A program made the translations under genes and the position numbers. Below are positions 8,280 to 18,630 of a stretch of 64,000 nucleotides of DNA, in pieces; position 1 is the stretch's first letter; every line of letters begins with the position of its first letter. This DNA comes from Bacillus sp. BA3. Its GTDB lineage: Bacteria > Bacillota > Bacilli > Bacillales > DSM-1321. The notes beneath the pieces are model-generated. The model was given only the letters and a program-made list of their open reading frames with translations, had not been told where the DNA came from and made no database searches. The stretch lies in contig PIZR01000007.1 of assembly GCA_002835675.1 (NCBI GenBank), positions 262,465 to 326,464 of the forward strand, read 5' to 3'.

Positions 8280-10835
8280 TTAGAAATCGAAATCACTAAC
8301 AATCCCCAAATTAATGGTAAACGGTATTTTCTCCAAGACTACACCTGTCTCTACATCCTTCATTGTTAAGTAATAATGTTTATTTTTATCATAAGTAATG
8401 GTTTTTAGGGCAAAACGGAGCTTAAATGTCCGTTCTTCTGGATTATTCGATGTTCGATCACCGATTATTGTCTCTTCATTGGAAACAACATCTCCACCTT
8501 CATCCGCCATATATATCATGACTGATCTTGGAACAACTTTCCCCACTACCTTTTCCGTTTGGAAGAAAGATAAATGGAATAAGCTGTTTGTTATTTTGCG
8601 AATCGTATTCGTGAGTTTTATATCCACCTTTACAATTTCACGACTGTTAGCTTGTCCTTTTCGTATATTTTTGTATTGGATAAGAGGAACGACAACTTCT
8701 TGAAGGCTTGCTCCCCCATGGACAAAGTTCACTCCAGAACCCTGTATCTTAAATCGGATCGTTGCTTTCGGCACATATGCTGTCAGTTGATGTCCATTCT
8801 TAATAATCGAGTCCAAGTTAATATTAAGAATGCCATCCATATTCTTCTTCTCTTTTGAAAGCATATATCTTCTTTTCACTTCAATTGTCTGAATATCCTC
8901 TTTTTCAATTTTATCACTTTCCACTAACGCTTCTCTTTGATAAACAAATCCATGGTCGGCCGTAATAAGGATGTTTGTGCCTGATAAATCATCCCGAATA
9001 ATCTTTACAAGTGTAGATATTTCATCGATTGCTTTCTCTACAGCATCAAATGTATAAATCTCTGTTGAGGCTTTGTCTCCCATTGCATCAATCGTGTCAT
9101 GATAAATGTAAATCAACTTTTTCCCTTTAAAATACTCTCTCCTGCCCGCTTTGTTCATTGATAACATCTCTTTGGCATGGACAGCCACACTATCCAAAAC
9201 AGTAGATTCAATGATATCCTTGCGATTTTCAATTCCACTCGAAGACTTTCCGTCAACTAAGACTCTGGCATTTTCGTCAATATCTATTGCCTTATGTGGT
9301 AGTACTGAAGCCATCCCAAGTTTCGTTACCGAAGGTACTACACTAAGGATAGGCTCAATTTCACAAGCACCCATTGTTTCAGCATTTAGTTTATCAGTAA
9401 GTTCTACTCCAACCTCATAACGAAGGGCATCTGAAATAATCACGAAAATACGTTCGCCTTTATGGACTTTTGGAGCAACATATCGCTTATAAAATTCTTG
9501 TTGATTCGTAATTCCAGGAAGTGTCCACTTATCCTTCATTTCTGATTCAATAGACTGAGACCAGTGAGAGCTTAAATCCCCCATGTACCAATTTGTATAG
9601 AGATTTTCCGCCATTGCTTTCAACTTTTTAAGTATTTCACTGTTAGGCTCCTTATCAAAGGCAACGTAAAACTTGCGATAGTATGTATCCATTGTATGAT
9701 ATTCGTTCACATAACTTTTCCACATGTCAATGGCTGATACTTTCGGTATTCCCGAACTGTACTTCTTATAGAACTCATACATTTTAACTGTATAGAATAA
9801 AGCCTCATAGATGAATTGATATTTCTCATAAAAGTGCTTTACCCTTCTTAAATTGATTAGCTTGATATACTCGCCATAATCTTCATGTGATGCTTCAAGA
9901 CTATTGGCAATGTAAATAATGATTGCCCTATCAAAGTATGGAAATGCATCAGCATCCTTAAATGCTTCAATTGACAATTGATGAACGATATCAGCCAATT
10001 TAATTTCTTCTTCTATCATTTCAGCTAACTCATTGTAGATGGCATAATCAGTCTTGTGGTGCATCCAATGGTCAATGAATACCAAAGCATTGGATTTGTT
10101 TCTTTTAGCGATAAAACTTTTTATATTCGAAAGTGATGACTCTTCAACAGAATGACTCAGCGTAGTTACTGTTAAGTGTATAAATAAAGTCTTCAATGAC
10201 TTATCTTCTCTATCATAGCCATATATAGTTGAGACGTACTTCCAGAACACATTAACATCTAAATACTTCTCCATTAAACTAATGTATTTATTGTCTGTCT
10301 CAGAAAGACTTTCCATCAAAACGATTTTTAGTAACTCTTCAAAGTCAGGTGTTTTCAAGTTACATAACACACTCATAATACCAACTTCAATTGCTTCTTC
10401 CGTAAAAGATTGTATCCCATAAGAATTTAATTTTTGTGAGTGCTTCTTGTTAAAAAACTTCTCATATTTCTTCACAACAGCTCGCAACGAAGGATCGATT
10501 CCTAAGTCATCCAATAACAAGGAAATCTTGTCAGCATAGAAAGTATTTGAATAATAAACCGTATCAATAAGCCAGTTTTCCTCGACACCTAAATCGTCAT
10601 TTGTATAAACGAGGTAATGGGAGGAGGAATCTTCCTCTTCAATTAAATATTTTGTATAAAAATTGTTTTGCTCTGTCAATTGATGAACTTTTACACCACC
10701 AATAGACAGATAGATGATTTCATCTACAAACTCTTTATCCTTATCCACCCAAAAGATAATTTTTCTTTGTTCACCATCATTAAGTGGTTCATTAAAAATA
10801 GTCGTTAGTGTCTTGACTATTTGATCTATGTTCAT
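8280..10835 (-). CDS. pglZ: PglZ, alkaline-phosphatase-superfamily protein of BREX type 1, 851 aa
   Basis: PglZ is the signature protein of BREX and Pgl defence systems. The PglZ domain lies in the second half. The metal-binding motif VIISDALRYEVG is near residue 463 and ITADHGFVYQRE near 622, both typical of the alkaline phosphatase superfamily. The first ~400 residues are mostly helical. ATG at 10835 is preferred because AAAGGGTGA sits 6-8 bases before it; a GTG two codons earlier is the alternative. The gene lies between pglX (75-bp gap carrying a strong hairpin) and brxL (18-bp gap). Its in vivo substrate is unknown; metal-dependent nuclease activity has been reported for some family members. 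Confidence 0.95.
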   Translation of the reverse strand: MNIDQIVKTLTTIFNEPLNDGEQRKIIFWVDKDKEFVDEIIYLSIGGVKVHQLTEQNNFYTKYLIEEEDSSSHYLVYTNDDLGVEENWLIDTVYYSNTFYADKISLLLDDLGIDPSLRAVVKKYEKFFNKKHSQKLNSYGIQSFTEEAIEVGIMSVLCNLKTPDFEELLKIVLMESLSETDNKYISLMEKYLDVNVFWKYVSTIYGYDREDKSLKTLFIHLTVTTLSHSVEESSLSNIKSFIAKRNKSNALVFIDHWMHHKTDYAIYNELAEMIEEEIKLADIVHQLSIEAFKDADAFPYFDRAIIIYIANSLEASHEDYGEYIKLINLRRVKHFYEKYQFIYEALFYTVKMYEFYKKYSSGIPKVSAIDMWKSYVNEYHTMDTYYRKFYVAFDKEPNSEILKKLKAMAENLYTNWYMGDLSSHWSQSIESEMKDKWTLPGITNQQEFYKRYVAPKVHKGERIFVIISDALRYEVGVELTDKLNAETMGACEIEPILSVVPSVTKLGMASVLPHKAIDIDENARVLVDGKSSSGIENRKDIIESTVLDSVAVHAKEMLSMNKAGRREYFKGKKLIYIYHDTIDAMGDKASTEIYTFDAVEKAIDEISTLVKIIRDDLSGTNILITADHGFVYQREALVESDKIEKEDIQTIEVKRRYMLSKEKKNMDGILNINLDSIIKNGHQLTAYVPKATIRFKIQGSGVNFVHGGASLQEVVVPLIQYKNIRKGQANSREIVKVDIKLTNTIRKITNSLFHLSFFQTEKVVGKVVPRSVMIYMADEGGDVVSNEETIIGDRTSNNPEERTFKLRFALKTITYDKNKHYYLTMKDVETGVVLEKIPFTINLGIVSDFDF

Positions 10836-10870
10836 CTCCACTCACCCTTTACAATAAACTCCATAAACAA

Positions 10871-10898
10871 GGATACACCAGTCATCACTGGCATATCC
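10871..10898 (-). promoter_or_regulatory. intercistronic mRNA hairpin between pglX and pglZ
   Basis: In the minus-strand transcript GGATATGCCAGT pairs with ACTGGTGTATCC around a GATG loop: 12 consecutive pairs, two of them G-U. No U-tract follows, so it is not a normal terminator. It lies 12 bp past the pglX stop and 36 bp before pglZ. It could protect or cut the mRNA and so set the ratio of PglX to PglZ/BrxL; that role is inference. Confidence 0.55.
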
Positions 10899-10910
10899 TC
10901 ATGACTGCAA

Positions 10911-13900
10911 CTATATTTTGGCTACAAGCCCTTTAAACTTCTCATAATTGACTGCAACACCATCATCTAAGTGAATTTCGATTTGCATATCAGCCATATG
11001 ATGTAACAGTTCATCGTACTCTTTTAGCTCTTCAATCTTTTTGTCTAATGTTTTTAACTTCTTTTTAGCATTGCTAATTTCTTTGGTTGTATAGTCTCCC
11101 TCAATAATGCTCAATAAATCCTTCTTCTCTGCACCAAGGCGGATTTGATATTCATGTAGATAGTCTGTACGAATACGAGATAAAGTTGTCTTATCATAGC
11201 GATGCATATAAATTAAGCAATTAAATGCCTTTTGTTTACCTGATGTGAATAACCAATAAATCGGTCGCTTCTTGTAAACTTGTACATGATCTCTATAGAA
11301 ATCATTCAAGAAATAGCGACGCAATGCCTCCCTTGCTGTTTCGTTATTCTTTCGCCCAATTGCATCCACTATAAAATCAAGATTTTCTTCAAGCTTCTCT
11401 TCACTAAAGGTTACTCGAACGAAATCAACGAACCTTGACACAATATCATCTTCGAAATACGCCCCTGATAGAATTGGAAGGATGTTGTCACGATCAACCT
11501 CGAAAGACTTATATTTTTCTGGATTAAACTTGCCTCCTGCGAAGATAAGACCGTCTTGATCCAGTGAGTACCTCCCTAAAATATTGCCCACTGCGTAAGA
11601 AATAAATGACCGTAAGTCTCTTGAATAGTCCGCCCTATTAATCGTAATATCCTCATCGTCAATGTCACAGGTTAATTCGTTATCTATGTTGTAAATCTTA
11701 TTAATAAATTGGTTCAATTCTTCTTCTTTAGCTTTTAACTTGTCAAACTGCTTACATGTATGCTGATCCCACAAAGAGTATGAATCTGCAATCGTCATGT
11801 TATTTGCTTGAAATGTAATAAGTGGGTGTCGTAAAAAATCAAAGCTAATTTCAAATGAATCCCAGTCTTCTCTTGATATTTGCACGCATGTATTATTAAG
11901 TTCCAGCTTGGTGATATTCGGCAACGGGGCTTTCTGAATAATCCCAGAACTATAATTTATTGTGGGATTGATTATACTAAAGATTTCACCCCAAAGTTTT
12001 GAATTCAACGCACCTAACAGGCTATAAAGTTCCGAGTCACTAAAATCCCCAAATATACCACCAGCCGCATTTGAAATCATCGAATTGCTCTCGGTTAATC
12101 GAAAAGAAATTTTCCCACTACCAATGACTGACCAAGTAATACCTCTTCTAAAGTATAAATTTGTATTAAAAATTCTTCGTGACCAGTGAGTTGTATCGGG
12201 ATCTTTCGGATTATTTGTTACCCAGTGTTTAATTTCTTCCCCTTCATTCTCCCAATTAACAACATGAAGCAAATTACCATACCACCTTCTGAATTCTCCT
12301 CCTTTCTGAAACAAGAACCACTTACCCTCTGTGGAGTCTTTACTTCCACTTATTTTATCCCGAGAAACTTCCCAATGATATCGTAAGAATCTCACATTGT
12401 CTGAAGTAGATAAGCCACTTCCTACCTCATATGCCTTTCCGATTGTCTGTTCAGATGAGAGTAAGTGCATCATAGGCTTATTGATCCAATAGGCAATTGA
12501 ACTTCCTGTGATATTACTGAATTTAACTTGGTCAAAAGTATAGCGATATGGAACTAATGGATTTTGAACAGCTTGAATAGCTCTTTCCTTCTTTTCTACT
12601 GCTGTTCTTTCATTAACCAGACGTATATATGTCCCTTTAGATTCTTGTAAGATTGTATTTCTTAATACAAAGGTGGTGGATTGGACAACTTCTCCGCCAA
12701 TCTCTTCAAATGCTCTCGGACCTAAATGCAACATAGTGTCGATAAATTTATGATTGATTACTTTTTCACGTAACTTTTCAAAACTGGATAAAAACATCCA
12801 AGAGTGCTGATTGATAGCCGCATAGAATCCATTTTCTTTTAAATAATGGTCAATCTCCATAAATGCAGAAAATAAATCTGATTTAGAATCAGGATAATTT
12901 TTTTTAAGAAAATCCGACAATTCTTCGTTCATATTTCCCGAACCCATATACGGTGGATTCATAACGACAATGTCATAGAGCTGTCCCATAATTTTCGTTT
13001 GTTTAATGAGTAAAGGAAGAAATTCTAAAGACTGCTCACGTTTTTCCTCTTGGAAAAGGTCTGTTACTGGAGTTTCTTTTAATTCTTTCAATCTATCTTC
13101 TAAAAAGCCTGTGTCTGTCTCCATTACTTTAATAAGTGAACCAAATGTTTTAGCGTTTGTATATTGTTCAAAAAATGCTTTTGTTGTATTAAATTGTTCA
13201 CCATCTTCTTCACCAGCAATATATGCGATTGCTTCATCTGTCCATCCATTTGTTTCTTGAATAGACGCTAAATTTAACGTCAAGCCATCCCGTTCGATGC
13301 TTCGAAGGAATTTGCGATTGTATTGAAGTGCTTTCATCACGACTGAAAAACTTGCCAATTGATAGGCACGATCATCAATATCTAATCCATATAAATTATT
13401 TTCAATGATATGGCGTGGTATTTCTCGCTCTATATACCCACACTTGCTGTAAATCTCATATAGAACATCAAACAAGTAGACTAATATATGTCCGCTCCCC
13501 ATTGCTGGATCGAAACATTTTATATCTTCTACGTTTAGCCCTCTATTTATAAAAGGAGCAATTTTCTCTTGAAAATCTTCTTGTTGGTTTACTATTATAA
13601 ACTCCCAGTTATTTATTAAATCTTCATGCTCTGGATGGGATTCTGTCCAGTATTTCCCCAGTGAATTTTGCACCATGAATTGCACAATCCAGTCTGGTGT
13701 AAAAAGTTGTGTCGCATAAGGGATTTCTTCAGCCTTATATTTAATCTTCGCTTTAAACACACGATCCTTTTGTTCGGCAATATAGTATTGATACAGCCAT
13801 CCAATAACCTCGATTTTCTCCCAATTATCCTCTGGTATGGCTTCCGTATCTGTCATTTGCTGAATAAAAGAATCCCTCGCCAACAATCCTTCTGGAAAAA

Positions 13901-14435
13901 GAATTTCCGAATAATCATCGATCGTTTCAAACATAAATGGAAGGTATTTATTCAAGTCGTTACAATGTTTAATAATTAGATACTTGAACAATTCTTCTAT
14001 TTCATTGTTTAATTTCAAGTAATAGATATGCTCTTTATCTAATTCGACCTCTAAATCCAATTCCAATGCCTCATTTAACATGTCTGGATCAGCACTATCT
14101 GAATTTGAAGATGATAACACTCTTACGCCAGATGGAAGGTAATCATTTACCTCCATAAAACGTAGTGCTGTAAAGCGGTTAAACCAGGTATAAGCGACTT
14201 CTTCCATTACCTGTTTAAATCCGATCTGATTAATACGAGCAATGAGTTTATCACGTTGAGTCTTTTCTTCTCTTGAAAGCTGTCTGCCATCTATATAGAT
14301 GGCATCTGAGCTTTCAACGTCTGCTTTTTTTATGTTGTCTTCGGTAACTCCAATTTTCATTGCCTTTGCTTCTACTTTTTTTAGGAGTTCTTTTCTGGCA
14401 CTTGTCGCAAAGGTTTTCAGAGCTGACTTATTCAT
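10911..14435 (-). CDS. pglX: PglX, adenine-specific DNA methyltransferase of BREX type 1, 1174 aa
   Basis: PglX places the self-marking N6-methyladenine of BREX on host DNA. The SAM-binding motif FDPAMGSGHILVYL is near residue 305 and the catalytic motif IVVMNPPYMGSG near 491, as in gamma-class N6-adenine methyltransferases. The C-terminal half holds the probable target-recognition region and ends in a coiled coil (KKKLKTLDKKIEELKEY). The start ATG at 14435 follows GGGAGATG and lies 15 bp after brxC. The gene is intact, with no long homopolymer that would suggest phase variation. The recognition motif cannot be read from the sequence. Confidence 0.96.
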   Translation of the reverse strand: MNKSALKTFATSARKELLKKVEAKAMKIGVTEDNIKKADVESSDAIYIDGRQLSREEKTQRDKLIARINQIGFKQVMEEVAYTWFNRFTALRFMEVNDYLPSGVRVLSSSNSDSADPDMLNEALELDLEVELDKEHIYYLKLNNEIEELFKYLIIKHCNDLNKYLPFMFETIDDYSEILFPEGLLARDSFIQQMTDTEAIPEDNWEKIEVIGWLYQYYIAEQKDRVFKAKIKYKAEEIPYATQLFTPDWIVQFMVQNSLGKYWTESHPEHEDLINNWEFIIVNQQEDFQEKIAPFINRGLNVEDIKCFDPAMGSGHILVYLFDVLYEIYSKCGYIEREIPRHIIENNLYGLDIDDRAYQLASFSVVMKALQYNRKFLRSIERDGLTLNLASIQETNGWTDEAIAYIAGEEDGEQFNTTKAFFEQYTNAKTFGSLIKVMETDTGFLEDRLKELKETPVTDLFQEEKREQSLEFLPLLIKQTKIMGQLYDIVVMNPPYMGSGNMNEELSDFLKKNYPDSKSDLFSAFMEIDHYLKENGFYAAINQHSWMFLSSFEKLREKVINHKFIDTMLHLGPRAFEEIGGEVVQSTTFVLRNTILQESKGTYIRLVNERTAVEKKERAIQAVQNPLVPYRYTFDQVKFSNITGSSIAYWINKPMMHLLSSEQTIGKAYEVGSGLSTSDNVRFLRYHWEVSRDKISGSKDSTEGKWFLFQKGGEFRRWYGNLLHVVNWENEGEEIKHWVTNNPKDPDTTHWSRRIFNTNLYFRRGITWSVIGSGKISFRLTESNSMISNAAGGIFGDFSDSELYSLLGALNSKLWGEIFSIINPTINYSSGIIQKAPLPNITKLELNNTCVQISREDWDSFEISFDFLRHPLITFQANNMTIADSYSLWDQHTCKQFDKLKAKEEELNQFINKIYNIDNELTCDIDDEDITINRADYSRDLRSFISYAVGNILGRYSLDQDGLIFAGGKFNPEKYKSFEVDRDNILPILSGAYFEDDIVSRFVDFVRVTFSEEKLEENLDFIVDAIGRKNNETAREALRRYFLNDFYRDHVQVYKKRPIYWLFTSGKQKAFNCLIYMHRYDKTTLSRIRTDYLHEYQIRLGAEKKDLLSIIEGDYTTKEISNAKKKLKTLDKKIEELKEYDELLHHMADMQIEIHLDDGVAVNYEKFKGLVAKI

Positions 14436-14450
14436 TCTTACATCTCCCGA

Positions 14451-17400
14451 CTAATCAATGAACTCGATTTCTTTATTCGACTTAATGATTTGTTTTAACT
14501 TATTTGATAACGTGCTGATGTACTGGTCTACATCCTCTTCCGAACGTAATTCCTTCACTACAATTAGTTCTGAGGCTTTCACCTTTTGCTTTTGAACGGT
14601 TGCAACTTGTCCACCGCCAGGTTCGTTACCGCCTCCATCAATTACAACAGGAGGTGTGACGACAGTTCTTCTATGCCATTCCTCTATTTCAAGATTTATC
14701 TTCCGTTCGTATTGTTCTTTAAAACTTGTGCTTTGAGAGATTGTTGCATCCACTTTATAAATATCAACAAACTCTTCCACTTGTGCTATTAAGGCAGGAT
14801 AATATTGTGCGACTCGTTCTTTTGTTTCTTTCGATACGCCATACTGCTTCGCTTTCAGAGAAAGGTAATCATAATCCAACTTGATTTTCTCTATCGCATT
14901 TTCTTTTTTCTCCGATAGGACAAGATTTATTTGATCCTCGATACTATTTACGATTTCAGGAATCAGCTTTATTTTCCCGTAAGGAATCGGATCATTTAAG
15001 ATGTCTGTCAATTTCTCAATGAAATTTTCCGCTTCGTTTCCAACGAGATAGGCTTTGTTTTCTTGATACTGATTGATAGCTGATAGCCCTTTATCAAAGA
15101 TGTCCTTTTGATCTGTACCAAAGAAGCTCTGTACGTAAGTCATGTCCTCTTCCCAATAACTAAGGTCTTTTTGCAGTTCTTTCATCTTTTCAAAGAATGA
15201 TGCATTATCTAAACCTTTGTTGAACTCACCAAAATAACTTAATCCTTTTTCAAGCAAGCTCATACCTGGGTATTTCCTACCTTCGTAGCGAGCTTTGTAT
15301 ACATGAATTTCATTCATTTGCTTTTCGATTAATGATTGTATTTCTTTCACTAAACCGTCTTCATCATCTGGCAAATCGGTTTTGTTAAACACCTCTTTGC
15401 AGACCTTCTTCGCAACCTTAATGAGTGCTTCATCTACTTTTTTTCGTTTTAAGATAATGCCTTTGTCGACTTCGGATGTTTTTGTTAAAACAGTGACAAT
15501 CTTGCTTGCATCTACTTCTGGCTCCAGGTATTCCGAGTTATAGCGAATTCGAATTTTTTGATCCTTTAGTAGCTCAGCAATAATCCCTTGGATATCAAGC
15601 TCTCTCCATCCATAAGGTTTGTCGTTGAAACGATCAACAATCATTTTGACTCTAATTTGCTTTTGAATCGAATCTTGAAGGCTAATAAAGTCAGAAATTT
15701 CTTTGATGGCCAGCTCATTTGGTACTTGTTTCATGACTGTACTTAATGACAATTGCTCTTCTTTAGAGTTTAAAATTGAGCGAAGTTCATTTTCAGTACC
15801 TATAAAATCTTTTACATAGTTTAATTTTGTATAAACATTATCTACCAATGAGTGTAAGGCTGTATTCATTTTCTCTTTTACTGTTGAGCCTTTGACAGCA
15901 AGATTGTCCCCATTGATAAAGAATTGACCGCTTTTAACCGCATCTTCTAATAATTCACGTACTCTACGTCTTCTTTCTCGTACCTCAGCCTGTTTGTTGT
16001 TCAATATGTTCTGAATGCTCTCAGGGAGTTGAATGATGTTTTTTTTCTTACGATACTCCTCAATTCTTAGCACTTCTTCCATCTCTTCAATATACGATTC
16101 ATTGCCACCCAGTTTAAGTAATAATTCACCGTTTCCAGACGACATCATCATTAATTCTTGTTCTGATTTTCCATAGTGATCTGATAATGGAGATAGAATA
16201 TTTACACCAATATTGGATGTTTGATTTCCATAATTCTTTTCATCCATTTTCTGATTGTAAGAAAATGAATATTCGGATGAATAACGGTACTTTTTCTCTT
16301 CATAAAGGTCTTGGAAGATATAATTGGCAATTTCTCTTTTAATCACATCTTCATCTACATTGATTGTCTTAATTTCTCGGTTGATATCCTGTTCATCATC
16401 GGTTAGGAAGATAAAGAACTCTCCATTTTTCTGTACAAGCGTTTGAGAAATGAGCTTTCTTAAAGATACTTTTATATTTTCTTTCAACTCTAATTTATCT
16501 TCATCAATACTTGTTACCATGAGCGTAGCAATATTCTCAATATTCGCAGGTAGCTCTTTAATGTATTTAATCATGAACAGCACTTTCAACAAGTTCATAT
16601 TGAGTTCATCATTTTTTAGAGCAGGGTTTTCGTATGCACCCTCAATAACCCTTGAAATCGAAGGGTTAAGGAACTCCTTAATCGTATCGTAGAACGCATG
16701 GAACGGGATTAAAATTCCTTCTTCAGCATCTTTATAACGAAGCCCTGCTTCTTTGAATGCTGATAACATAGAGCGTTCACCTTCTGATAAATGCTTACCA
16801 GATGAACCATGTCGTCTCACTTGCTCAAAGACATTTTGTAGTAGTTTAAACTGATAAGGAATAAACGGGTAAACATTCGCAAATTCTTGTTCGTTATCAA
16901 ATCCCCTTAAATCTGCTGTACTTTCTTTGAAGCTAATCAAATTTTTTAATATTGCACTTTTCTCTGGATAAATCAATTTGAGTTTGTCATTTGCAAAGTC
17001 TTTCTTTAGAAGGATACGCTTCATGATTACTTCATCAACAGAAATAGACGAAAGGGAAAGCCTTGTGTCAAAGCGACCTTGGATACGGGAGAAGTCATCT
17101 CCCTTTACTTTCACAATGCTGTCAATACTCTCCTGGGAAGTCACCATGATCCAAACACGACCTTGGCAATAGGTTCCCAAGTCCTCAGCAACCGTTTGGA
17201 GGTTAAGCATAAGACTACGGCTATCGCCAATAAACTGACCAATTTCATCGACTAAAAAGACAAGGTGGAAGTTTTTACCCTTTTGATTGATATATTCTTT
17301 AACATCTTTGGCAAACTTCTCTATGCTGATTTCAAAATTATTCACTCCATTTTCGAACCAGTTTCGAGCAGACTCCTCAGACATATCCGTAACCTTTGTC

Positions 17401-18032
17401 AAGGCTCCGACTACATAGTCAGCGTCAAAATAGAACGTATTACGGCGATCTACCCACTCTTCGCCAGAAAGAGCCTTAAATTCATCTTTAAATGCATTGT
17501 AAACGCCCTTGTGGTCAAGATATTTTTCCATTTCAGCAACACCAGGAATATCACCAAAGTAACCTCGGTGTTCATAGAAAACCTTCATAAATACACGTAG
17601 AATTGCATCTTCTTTTGACTTGCTATCTAAAGAGGCTTTTGAATCTATGTTAAAAAGAATAACCTCAGTCTCTACATCAGCCGTACGATTCATATTTGCC
17701 AAGATTAGAGGATCTTGTAATTTATCCTGGAAAAATTCAATTGCTTTTTTGTTTTTTACTTTTTTGTTTTCAAGTAAATAGGCAAGGATTTTTAGAAAGT
17801 GAGATTTACCTGAACCGAAGAAACCACTAATCCACACTCCCATTTTATCTGTAGCACCATCTATCCCCTTTTGATAATTCTCATAAAACTTGGATAAGTG
17901 CTTGTTTAACTCTCTTGTGATAACATATTCATCAAGTTCTTGATAAATATTGTCCTCGTCTGTCTGTGCAACTTTAATAACACCTCTGATATCACGTTCA
18001 ATATTCTTCTCAAACATATCTTTAATAATCAT
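14451..18032 (-). CDS. brxC: BrxC, P-loop ATPase of BREX type 1, 1193 aa
   Basis: BrxC (formerly PglY, DUF499-like) is the large ATPase of BREX. Walker A, GFFGSGKSHFLKI, is near residue 67 and Walker B-like VFLVDEIGQFIGD near 257. A long helical C-terminal part follows, with a Gly-rich linker (VVIDGGGNEPGGGQ) close to the end. The start ATG at 18032 follows AAAAGGGGGAT and lies 17 bp after brxB, so transcription is coupled. It is thought to work with BrxB, PglZ and PglX as a complex at DNA. Length is typical. Confidence 0.95.
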   Translation of the reverse strand: MIIKDMFEKNIERDIRGVIKVAQTDEDNIYQELDEYVITRELNKHLSKFYENYQKGIDGATDKMGVWISGFFGSGKSHFLKILAYLLENKKVKNKKAIEFFQDKLQDPLILANMNRTADVETEVILFNIDSKASLDSKSKEDAILRVFMKVFYEHRGYFGDIPGVAEMEKYLDHKGVYNAFKDEFKALSGEEWVDRRNTFYFDADYVVGALTKVTDMSEESARNWFENGVNNFEISIEKFAKDVKEYINQKGKNFHLVFLVDEIGQFIGDSRSLMLNLQTVAEDLGTYCQGRVWIMVTSQESIDSIVKVKGDDFSRIQGRFDTRLSLSSISVDEVIMKRILLKKDFANDKLKLIYPEKSAILKNLISFKESTADLRGFDNEQEFANVYPFIPYQFKLLQNVFEQVRRHGSSGKHLSEGERSMLSAFKEAGLRYKDAEEGILIPFHAFYDTIKEFLNPSISRVIEGAYENPALKNDELNMNLLKVLFMIKYIKELPANIENIATLMVTSIDEDKLELKENIKVSLRKLISQTLVQKNGEFFIFLTDDEQDINREIKTINVDEDVIKREIANYIFQDLYEEKKYRYSSEYSFSYNQKMDEKNYGNQTSNIGVNILSPLSDHYGKSEQELMMMSSGNGELLLKLGGNESYIEEMEEVLRIEEYRKKKNIIQLPESIQNILNNKQAEVRERRRRVRELLEDAVKSGQFFINGDNLAVKGSTVKEKMNTALHSLVDNVYTKLNYVKDFIGTENELRSILNSKEEQLSLSTVMKQVPNELAIKEISDFISLQDSIQKQIRVKMIVDRFNDKPYGWRELDIQGIIAELLKDQKIRIRYNSEYLEPEVDASKIVTVLTKTSEVDKGIILKRKKVDEALIKVAKKVCKEVFNKTDLPDDEDGLVKEIQSLIEKQMNEIHVYKARYEGRKYPGMSLLEKGLSYFGEFNKGLDNASFFEKMKELQKDLSYWEEDMTYVQSFFGTDQKDIFDKGLSAINQYQENKAYLVGNEAENFIEKLTDILNDPIPYGKIKLIPEIVNSIEDQINLVLSEKKENAIEKIKLDYDYLSLKAKQYGVSKETKERVAQYYPALIAQVEEFVDIYKVDATISQSTSFKEQYERKINLEIEEWHRRTVVTPPVVIDGGGNEPGGGQVATVQKQKVKASELIVVKELRSEEDVDQYISTLSNKLKQIIKSNKEIEFID

Positions 18033-18049
18033 CTATATCCCCCTTTTCT

Positions 18050-18616
18050 CTAATCGACCAATGGAAATGCTCGGTAATAATTATCATCTACAAACTTATT
18101 AAATAATTGAAGTGACTGACCATCATATCTTCCTGGAAAAAACATAATGACAGGTATTTTATCGATTACTTCTTGAAGATTGTTTAATATATGGTGTGAG
18201 CGAACAAGTGGATAAACCTTACCTACGCCCGTAATAAACACAACATTATGATCACCCAATTCTTCTTTAATTTTCCGCAAGAAGATTTCAGGCTTGGCAA
18301 AGGTAGTCATTGCCTTATATAGTGCGTCTTTCCCCTGCTTTTCTTCTACTTCAAAAACTCGGTCAAAAATTCGCTTTTCTTTGGCAATATCAAGCAACAT
18401 TTTGTATAAGTCGAATTCAATAACCCTGCGATCAGAACCTTCGTAACTGAATTCTTTCTTTATATGATCGACATAATCACGAACGATCAATTCCTCATTT
18501 GGTTCATAGTCAAAAATATAAAAACTAATCTCATTTCCAAGACCTCTACCTTGAATGAACTTGTCCTCTTTAATTTTGGGAATAATTTTATCAAGTCTTC
18601 GATTAATATTTGCCAT
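18050..18616 (-). CDS. brxB: BrxB (DUF1788) of BREX type 1, 188 aa
   Basis: BrxB is a small protein required for BREX activity; its biochemistry is not settled. The sequence shows the DUF1788 pattern. It contains IQGRGLGNEISFYIFDYEP near the start, NVVFITGVGKVYPLVRSHHI in the middle, and PVIMFFPGRYDGQSLQLF near the end. The start ATG at 18616 follows AAAGGAT. It lies 14 bp after brxA and 17 bp before brxC, in the standard type 1 order. Confidence 0.94.
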   Translation of the reverse strand: MANINRRLDKIIPKIKEDKFIQGRGLGNEISFYIFDYEPNEELIVRDYVDHIKKEFSYEGSDRRVIEFDLYKMLLDIAKEKRIFDRVFEVEEKQGKDALYKAMTTFAKPEIFLRKIKEELGDHNVVFITGVGKVYPLVRSHHILNNLQEVIDKIPVIMFFPGRYDGQSLQLFNKFVDDNYYRAFPLVD

Positions 18617-18630
18617 ATGTAATTATCCTT

